Shown: positions 56,732 to 64,000 of the stretch, one piece after another
How positions within the stretch are numbered: position 1 is the first letter of the stretch
Layout of the letters: the number at the start of each line of letters is the position of its first letter
Source: Cycas panzhihuaensis
Taxonomy: Eukaryota > Cycadophyta
Assembly: GCA_023213395.1 (NCBI GenBank)
Contig: CM041465.1
Span: forward strand, 105,903,741 to 105,967,740
Direction: 5' to 3'
Length of the DNA: 64,000 bases
Position numbers and translations under genes: made by a program
Notes under the pieces: model-generated
The model's input: the letters and a program-made list of their open reading frames with translations, nothing else
Databases searched by the model: none
What the model was told of the DNA's origin: nothing

Positions 56732-59400
56732 GTCTGAACGGGTAAGTAACGCAAGGGATTAGATTGAACGATCACCTTGGTTGTATTACCCAGTAAGTAA
56801 TGCCTAAACTTCTTGGTCGCATGGACCAAGGAGAGGCATTCCTTTTTAGCGGGGGGATAGTTTAATTCAGCAGCAACGAGAGTGCGGTTGATGAAATAAA
56901 TAGCCCTCTCAGTTCCTGAATCGTCCTCCTGTGCGAGCATTACACCCAGGGATTCGTCGGTTGCCGAGGCGTATAGGATGAAGGGTCTATCAAAGCAAGG
57001 AGGCGCCAGTGTAGGGGCAGAAACGAGAGCTTCCTTGAGCCCTACAAAGGCCTTTTGGGTCTTGTCTAACCAAACAAAAGGGGCTCCCTTCTTTAATAGG
57101 TTCGTAAGAGGCTTGGTGTTTATGGTGAAGTTTGCCAAAAAATACCTCAGGAAACCAAGCCTGCCTAGAAATGACTTAATTTGTCGTTGGGTCCTAGGTG
57201 GCGGCATGTCAAGGATTGCCTTGACTTTTTCTGGATCGATTTGGATTCCTTGCTGGGACACGAGGAAACCCAAGAGTTTGCCTGATGTGATGGTAAACAC
57301 GCATTTCAGTGGGTTTAGACTAACGTGATACTTGCGGCATCTTGCGAAGATGGCGCGTAAGTCGGAGGGATGATGGGCCATGGCGCGAGAAAGGCCCATC
57401 ATATCATCCATGAAGACCTCCAACATATTGTTGATGAGGTCGTGAAAGATAAAATGTATGGCTCTTTGATAAGTAGCCCCTACATTCTTAAGACCAAAGG
57501 GCATTGCCTTGTAGGCAAAGGTACCCCATGGCGTAGTGAAGGCCGTCTTATGGCAGTCTTTAGGAGAAATCTGAATTTGGTTATAGCCGGAGAAGCCGTC
57601 CATTAAGGACATAACATCGAATCCAGCCGTACGATCGATTATTTGATCGATGAAGGGAAGAGGAAAGTTGTCCTTAGGACAAGCATTGTTGATGTCGTGA
57701 AAATCGATACAAATACGAATGGTCCCGTTCTTCTTAGTAACAGGAACGATATTCGATACCCACTTAGGGTAGTCGAAGAGAGAAACGAATCCCGCATCCA
57801 GAAGCTTCTCAACCTCCATCTTAATGGCATCTGAAAGGTTCGGGTGAAGGGGATGCTGCTTTTGACGCACTAGGCAAGCGTCAGGAAAGGTCGTAAGGTT
57901 ATGTGTGACGATGGAGGGGTCAATGCCCTTCATGTCCGAGTAGTCCCATGTGAATACATCGCAGAATTCCCAGAACAGGAGGGAGTATTCCCTCACTTCG
58001 TTAGGAGTACATTCCCCTCCTACCTTAATGACCTTGTCTAGGGCAAGGACTATGTCCTGAGTTGCCCCCATGCACATGGCATTCCCCTTCTCGAAATGGA
58101 GAGGGGCAAGATCAATCGGAAGAGAAGAAATAGAAGAAGGGATTGGGTCGGCTAATGTGGACCCAATCGCTAAGACCTTCTGGTGGCCAAGCTTGTGGTG
58201 ACTAGGAGGCAAACTAGGCATGGAACCTGCTAAGTGCTCCAACAAAGCCTCATTGTCTTCGAAGTAGTCCACCCCACGGATGACCTGACTTCGAATGGAC
58301 AAGGTGCGGGATAGCGTAGGAGCGATAGGACCGGTATGGCCTGAAAACTGCCCATCATCCCTGAGAGAATCTGAAGGAGAGTCAAGGAGAGGTCCCTCGT
58401 AAAAAGCAAGAGGGAAACTCTCAACATCATCACCTACGGGAGGTGATGGGACAGAAGAGCCAGGAACGTGATAATCAACATGCGCAATGTCATGTGACAT
58501 GTGAAAATGACCAGGCTCTATAATAAAAGGGGTCATAGAAGGAAACCTAGGACCAGGAGGATGCCCCACACTAGTGCTGAGGAATGAAACTGGGTGAGGA
58601 CGATCCTCATTCTCGCTATGGGACCCGTCATCATTAAACATGGCAAGGTACCCATAGCTCCTAACACCAATGGGGGCAAAATGCGTCAAATTAGGAGAAG
58701 AAGATATGGGATCTTCTTCACGGTAAGAGGAATCGGGGATTCTAATGGAGCAAGTCGAGACATGGTTGGAAGGGCGTTTGTTTCCCTTCATATGGCCATG
58801 GCTTGCCTGGGCAGAAGGTCTAGCTTGTTTGGTGAGTGATCGCTCGCGGGAGACAACTTTCATTTGCCCGTTATGGACAAACTTAAGTTGCCCCCAACGG
58901 GTGGAACATACTGCTCCCATTTGGTCAAGCCATGGTTGACCCAGAAGCAAGTTGTAATCAACGTCAACATCGAGGACGATGATGTCAGTAACGACAGTCT
59001 TGTCCTCGAGGGTAAGGGGTATCGAGACAGATCCTAAAGGAGTCTTCTCGCTACTGTCATAACCCTGGCAACGCCATGGAACAGGTTCTAAGGCAAAAAT
59101 GCCAAGCTCTTGCATAACACACAAGGGCATGGCATTAACGGAAGAACCGTTGTCCATGACGGTTCTTCGCAACGTGCAATCAGGAGTATCTATGGTAATA
59201 GTGAAAGGGAAGTTCCATTGGCGTTCCCTTCTACTAGATGCGGGAAGATCTCTGGGATCGAAGGAGATAATGGGTTTACAGCTTTGGGTTGTGCCCAAGG
59301 CATGAACAGATGCGTCATTCGATCCTAGAGCTTCCAAGAGGAGCATTCGCTGCTTGGGGCAACTTCTCAAGACGTCCATGATGGACATCCCGGCAGCCAC
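56728..59400 (-). CDS. TatF pol: protease, linker, RT, RNase H (890 codons)
   Basis: Longest open frame of the window; the Met is only a convenient start, since gag runs into it in the same frame. Protease: DNGSS at residues 83-87, YNLLLGQPWL at 149-158. Ser/His/Asp-rich linker about 190-450. RT about 455-710: VTKKNGTIRICIDF, LMDGFSGYNQ (Asp-601), AYKAMPFGLKN, FMDD at 663-666. Connection to 790. RNase H 800-880: LYASATDESLG has Ser where the first Asp should be; KKECLSL keeps Glu; VIVQSNPLRYL lacks the TDH Asp. It ends by a frameshift at RYLPVQT, and the true frame goes on at 56731. RT copies element RNA in the virus-like particle. Confidence 0.9.
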   Translation of the reverse strand: MAAGMSIMDVLRSCPKQRMLLLEALGSNDASVHALGTTQSCKPIISFDPRDLPASSRRERQWNFPFTITIDTPDCTLRRTVMDNGSSVNAMPLCVMQELGIFALEPVPWRCQGYDSSEKTPLGSVSIPLTLEDKTVVTDIIVLDVDVDYNLLLGQPWLDQMGAVCSTRWGQLKFVHNGQMKVVSRERSLTKQARPSAQASHGHMKGNKRPSNHVSTCSIRIPDSSYREEDPISSSPNLTHFAPIGVRSYGYLAMFNDDGSHSENEDRPHPVSFLSTSVGHPPGPRFPSMTPFIIEPGHFHMSHDIAHVDYHVPGSSVPSPPVGDDVESFPLAFYEGPLLDSPSDSLRDDGQFSGHTGPIAPTLSRTLSIRSQVIRGVDYFEDNEALLEHLAGSMPSLPPSHHKLGHQKVLAIGSTLADPIPSSISSLPIDLAPLHFEKGNAMCMGATQDIVLALDKVIKVGGECTPNEVREYSLLFWEFCDVFTWDYSDMKGIDPSIVTHNLTTFPDACLVRQKQHPLHPNLSDAIKMEVEKLLDAGFVSLFDYPKWVSNIVPVTKKNGTIRICIDFHDINNACPKDNFPLPFIDQIIDRTAGFDVMSLMDGFSGYNQIQISPKDCHKTAFTTPWGTFAYKAMPFGLKNVGATYQRAIHFIFHDLINNMLEVFMDDMMGLSRAMAHHPSDLRAIFARCRKYHVSLNPLKCVFTITSGKLLGFLVSQQGIQIDPEKVKAILDMPPPRTQRQIKSFLGRLGFLRYFLANFTINTKPLTNLLKKGAPFVWLDKTQKAFVGLKEALVSAPTLAPPCFDRPFILYASATDESLGVMLAQEDDSGTERAIYFINRTLVAAELNYPPAKKECLSLVHATKKFRHYLLGNTTKVIVQSNPLRYLPVQT

Positions 59401-61931
59401 AGTGAGAAGCTCTTCGACTACGGAGAAGGGCTTACCCCTCCCTGTGGGTTAGGTAAGGGCTCTCCTAAAGTCGAATCTACCGGGGCAGACGAGAATGCTC
59501 TTGGGAAGTGCAAGAATCTCCAGAGGAACGGCCTCCGGAGGAGGATCAAGTTGCGAGGTGGACGCAGAGGTGCCTGTTGCCTCCTTTGCGACTTGAGACC
59601 GGGTCAATGCGTAAAGGGGAGTGGTCTCAAGCATTTGGATCACCTTCTTTCCCTTGTTACGGGATCGCGAAGGTGATGGAGCATGGCGGTCAGGGGAGCG
59701 TGAAGGGGAAGATGGCCTTCACACGCCCTTCCCTCTACCATGCGAAGGGCGAGAATCGGGGGATCTGTCTCGATTCTGATTGTTCCTTTACTGAACATCA
59801 CGACCACGTTCCCCATGTTTGGGGAATGGGTCTCTATGAACGGGCTGATTGAGGTTAGGCCTCGATGCCCGCCTAGGGGACGAATCGTGCGGCGGGGTGT
59901 CGCGTGGGTGCTGTGCCCGACAACACGAATCGTCGTGGAAACACTCCCCGTGGATGGAACACCACCTCTTCTCAAGGGGAGGATCAATCCTCCTTGCTTG
60001 AGAAGACTGGGTGTTACCCCCTTTGGGGGGTATCACATAAGAAGCTTGCTAAACTGGTTTATGGGAGGTCGGCAATGAAGAAGGTTGGAGTTTAAGCTCC
60101 TTCATCGTGTGCTCAAATGAGCGAATAGCAGAGGTAAGAGGATTTAGGGTCCTCTCAGTCGGATGAGAGGTGGACCTAGCGGGCTGCGAAGGTTTGGTTT
60201 CCTTCATAGGGGGAGGCATCTCACGACGTTGTGAGGGCCTAGGAGGTTTCTTGAGTCCAGCTTGGATCTCAATGGCCTCCAACGGCAAGCACCTCGTGAT
60301 CGCAGAGTCATATGTGGTTGCCCCCATCTTAAGGACTTCCACATGCACTTCAGGGTGGAGTGCATTGACGAAGAGATCTCGCTTCAACTCTTCAGGCAAT
60401 ATGGCCTTGGTAGAGTGAAGGAGATCATGAAAGTGCCATACAAAGTCATGATTCATCTCGTCGTGACTTTATTTAAGCCATAGAAGCGGTTTCATCCCGC
60501 TTTCGAATGGATGGACTATGTCAAAATAGTTGACGAACTCATCCACCAATTACTGGAACGAAGAAATCGAATGAGCAGGAAGACGATAAAACCACTTGAG
60601 GGCATCACCCTACAAGGATCGCAGAAATAGCTTTATCAGAATATGGTCGTAAGCCCAAAAATCAATGCACGCCATAGAGAAACTATGTACGTGCTCGGTG
60701 GGGTCTTGCGATGAAGTTTCGTCAAACTTGGGAACTTCAGGAGGGTGAGGCAGCAGGTTAGTCCTTAGCACCTCAACAGACAATGGCATCAACCTATAGT
60801 CCATGAAAGGACATGTCCTCACTTGGGCTAATGGATCGATGACCGGTATAGGAATGGATGGGGGAGGTAAACCCATCCCTCCCTAGGGAAACGCCTCTTA
60901 TTGGAAAGGGGGTTGTGGGTAAACGCTCTGGAAGGGAGGTATGTTCCCTTGCGAAGACACAGCGATGGGAGTCACACTAGATGGAGGAAATGAAGGGTGA
61001 GGGACCGGTTTTGCCCATATGGGCCACTCGTAGGTGGCACAACTCCATATGGGTGCAATGGGTCCACCCCATAAGCAGGAAGATAGTTTCCCCTACCTTG
61101 CCCCCAAGGTTGAGATGTATAATCTGGGGGCACGTAAAGGGAAGGACCACCAGCAGAGTTTTGAAAATATGTAGGAGTGGGTCCTACATAGTTAATGGCA
61201 GCAATACTAGTAGGGCCTCGAGGCCTACTAGGGAATGCATGCGCCACGTTCGAAGGGGGCGCGTGCGTTTGGCTCGGAAATGGCATACTAACCCTGAGTT
61301 GGGGAAAGGACATGCCACGAACGGGTCCTGAAGAAGTAGGACCACGGCTAGAAGTACACGGTGCAACGCTTACCCTGGGAGCTGGGGTAGACACGGCATA
61401 GGACGAGTATGCGCAGGTAGAAGCATCAATCGTTGTGTGAGGCGCAGGTACAGATGAAGAAGATGCTATATTGCGCAACACTTCTTCAAACCACCTAGGG
61501 TGTGACTAGCAGCGAGTTATTCAGAAGTACTCGCTAATTGCCTTGACTACGTCAGCGGGATGGGTATTCTCATAGCCATACGAAGTCGACGGGATCTTGA
61601 AAGTAGGGGATCCCTTAGGACGCTCCTCGTAAGGCTCACCAATAGGGTGGTAAGTCTCGTGAGGGGCCGAATCTTCCGCCGCATGAGTGGAAGGATGAAA
61701 GTCAGCATGGTGAAATTAGTCATCTGGATAGTAGATGGAATCATCGCCCCCATGGGCGGATTCCGGGATGGATTCAGGGAACTCTTGAGTTCCTGAAGTC
61801 ATGGCATGGTAGGCCCAATCGAACAGGTAACCTTCCATTGTTGAATCGGGGTTCGATGACGGAAGGGAACAATGCGATTGGTCTTCTAACAACGGCGGCA
61901 GACCTCGCAAGCGGCGTGAGAAATGTCGCAT
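59401..61931 (-). pseudogene. TatF gag
   Basis: Starts at ATG 61931 (MRHFSRRLRG), 163 bp after the PBS. Pro/Ser-rich N-terminal half (60972-61481). A 1-base loss at about 61010 (ACCGG for ACCGGG in TatA) shifts the frame. The capsid domain lies in 60049-60876: PPEVPKFDETSSQDPTEHV, GDALKWFYRLPAHS, EELKRDLFVNALHPEVHVEV. The finger CSIHGECFHDDSC is near 59960 and a Ser/Arg-rich basic tail at 59640-59780. From 60876 on, the frame is that of pol, so gag-pol was one frame. Confidence 0.85.
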
Positions 61932-62094
61932 GCAATGCCTTTGCTAGCGTTGTTAGAAGAAGCAGAAAAGAAAAGAAGGAAAATGATGCAAGCATGTTGG
62001 GGGTTGCCCAACTAAAAACCACGGAATAAGAAACTACCTAGAGGCAAGAACACCAACGAAAAGGGGAAGTGAATTTAGCTCCCTTACTAGCAGT

Positions 62095-62112
62095 TCCCCA
62101 GTATGTTCGCCA
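62095..62112 (-). other. Primer binding site of TatF
   Basis: Minus-strand TGGCGAACATACTGGGGA, one change (C to A) from TatA. Confidence 0.75.
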
Positions 62113-62113
62113 G

Positions 62114-64000
62114 TGAAATGCTCGCTATGAGGTGGTGATCCTACGTCTAGCAAAAGGATATAAGAGTATACTATTCTAACTAAGCTAGGCAACGAGGACC
62201 TCACCTCACAGGGTGTCCATGCGCCGAAGCGCAGATTCAGGATTGCAAGGTGCCTGGTTGCTTCCAGGTAGCCATGCAAAACAAGGCCTTCCTACCCTTC
62301 GGATGGCTAGGAAGGAGAGGGAATGCCTTGCACGTTGCGTCTTCTCAAGGCAATGAGAAGGCAACAAAGGGAAGGGCAACTAACTAATGTGCAGGCAAGT
62401 GCGGTAAAAGGTGTGGCTCGGATACGATGCAAGCAAGCTATCTATGCTATGCTATGCTAGATAAAGCAAATAATAATATAAAAGAGATGAATGCACTTTC
62501 TCCCTTTTCCTTTATATTCCTTCACCATTTCCTAACTACTCAAGCAAATGCATGAAAAGCAGCAATGTAAAAGGGGATACATAGAAAGCAAGGGGAATAC
62601 CTAGATCTGGCACCTGAATGGAGGTGCGGCTCCTCTCTTTAAGTCCCGCTCCTTCCTTCTCCATCCACCGTGCATGCAACGCCGGTCGGTGGTAGTTGCC
62701 GGAAGTGATAGAAGAGGGGTTTATTTACCTCCCCTTAAGCATGCAGGAGTGAATGAAACGGAAAGAAACAAAAAGGAAGCCTGAAACTAAAGAAAGAAGT
62801 ACACTACCTGGGGAACTAACCTGCAACGGGCTCGTTCCGCGTATCGTTCCACCAATGCGCGATCCTGTAAATAGGTGAGAAGGACACCTTCCTCTCGGGA
62901 GAGAGACCACAAGATATACCAAGAAATATATATATATATAAACTGAAATTAAATGAAACTAAAACTCTATGCTAAGCATCAGAATGTAACAAAATGAAAT
63001 AGCAACATACAAGAAACGCACTCACTACTATGTACCATGAAAACACCTAAAAGGGAAAGGAGTATAGCCTCAGGATGGCTAACTCACCCACAGGAGACCT
63101 CCACGGGACTCGGGAAGGAAAACTAGTTGGCAATGAGGCAGTGAAGCAATGAATCCAGAACAAGGAAAAAAGGAGGATGCAACAAACTGGGGTTTACGTA
63201 GGGTCTAATACCAATAGGTGAGACTCTAAGCAATGACGTAGTGATGGGTTGCCTATGCTAATCCGAACGCCCTAACCAAATCCCCTAAACTCCCTTAGCC
63301 CGTTCCCTAAGAAAGCGCGGGTAGCAAAGGGAAAGAGGACAAGGGACGGAACCCTTGGGGAGAAGGACAGCAATGGGGGACAGAACCCTGCCTACCTCCC
63401 TCAAATCCTCGTATGTACTCCTTTACACCGACTAACTAAGGAAAGAGTGAAAGAGATAGTTTAATGGAAAATGGAGGGGCTCTAAAGAAACAATGGGAAG
63501 GTACCCCTAATCTAGAGCAACACCATGAGGAGAACTATAGCTAACTAGGATCACATTCATTGAGAAGCAAAAGAAATAGGAGTAAAATAGATTGCAAGTA
63601 AGAAAAAAAAGTGAATTTGCAAGTAGAAATAAGAAATACCTTGTATGGGGAAGATCAAGCATTCACTTTGCCACTAGGAATAGCAGCAATAGACAACATA
63701 TAGGGACTGATTATGGGTGGTTCTTGCAAGAGTATGGATGAAGGAAACTCCTTGCAAGTTTAGAGCCTTAGAAGTTGGCTCTTGAAGCAGCTTTTGGGTG
63801 AAGAAGTCACTTAGATCCTTGAGCACTTGCAAAGAAGAATGGAGCTTGCTGTGGAGAGCTGTAGGGGGCAGCAATGTCCCTCTAAGTCCAGCTGATGGGA
63901 GTCCACTTCACCTTTGCCCAGTTGCTGTGCATGTAGTTTTTCTTTTCTGTGTGTTTTCTTATGTGAAAGTTAGAAAATCTCCTTAGAAGTTTCAAAAATG
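62114..64000 (-). repeat. TatF 5' LTR, first 1,887 bp
   Basis: Left edge TGAAATGCTC beside the PBS; runs off the window. Closer to the TatA LTR (about 6% different by eye over 188 bases) than to its own 3' LTR. From TatA, its end is expected at about 64714. Confidence 0.92.

Larger units (their letters stand above)
48045..64000 (-). mobile_element. TatF: near-complete Tat element, cut by window end
   Basis: Right to left: 5' LTR (partial), PBS, gag, protease, RT, RNase H, integrase, spacer, antisense PMD gene, PMD promoter, aRNH, PPT, 3' LTR. Expected full length about 16.7 kb if the 5' LTR ends near 64714. It has the longest open pol frame (890 codons) but also a 1-base deletion in gag, a frameshift between RNase H and integrase and many C-to-T stops, so it is no longer autonomous. 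It is inserted in the TatE LTR. Confidence 0.92.

Noticed and set aside
1-64000. Host protein genes, tRNA or rRNA genes
   Set aside because: Every long frame was explained by an element or its shadow; no cloverleaf or rRNA block was seen by eye. A tRNAscan or Rfam run could not be made.

Overview
The window is plant nuclear DNA made almost entirely of nested LTR retrotransposons. I see no host gene, tRNA or rRNA. The elements are Ty3/gypsy; six of the seven copies look like the Tat/Ogre branch: RT of the AYKAMPFGLKN type, 2.6 kb LTRs, a CX2HX4H gag finger, an archaeal-type RNase H (aRNH) and a plant mobile domain (PMD) gene. A seed plant with a large, repeat-rich genome fits. The species cannot be told. 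All copies are decayed, mostly by C-to-T and G-to-A changes.

Layout. 1-107: end of an unknown inserted element. 108-7962: TatA (minus), RT, PR, gag, PBS and complete 5' LTR. 7963-9258: right half of a plus-strand LTR (LTR-G). 9259-17884 plus 41405-43748: TatB (minus), integrase to gag plus a 5' LTR split in two; a 628-bp solo LTR sits in its pol at 11299-11926. 17885-41404: TatC (minus), a complete element with both LTRs and TSD but no RT, RNase H or integrase, inserted in the TatB LTR. 21533-31410: GypD (minus), a different gypsy lineage with both LTRs, inserted in TatC. 43749-45480: unassigned AT-rich DNA. 45481-48044: TatE (plus), aRNH, PPT and the left half of its 3' LTR. 48045-64000: TatF (minus), inserted in the TatE LTR; the most complete copy (3' LTR, PPT, aRNH, antisense PMD gene, integrase, RT, PR, gag, PBS, start of 5' LTR).

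How the Tat genes fit together. On the element's sense strand (minus) lie gag, PR, RT, RNase H and integrase, apparently once one long reading frame. Beyond integrase the 3' third, about 4.6 kb, holds two further genes. One is an antisense PMD gene with its own TATA box, a small intron, an acidic linker and a coiled-coil tail. It converges on integrase, and a covarying hairpin lies between them. The other is a free-standing aRNH next to the PPT, divergent from the PMD gene. The RNase H domain attached to RT has lost two catalytic aspartates, so aRNH probably supplies that activity.

TatA with LTR-G and TatF with TatE look like two copies of one insertion locus: the flank left of TatF and the flank right of TatA are the two halves of one LTR, cut at the same site with the same 5-bp TSD. 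This implies a large duplication (spacing about 56.75 kb), or an assembly artefact, with a testable prediction just beyond base 64000.
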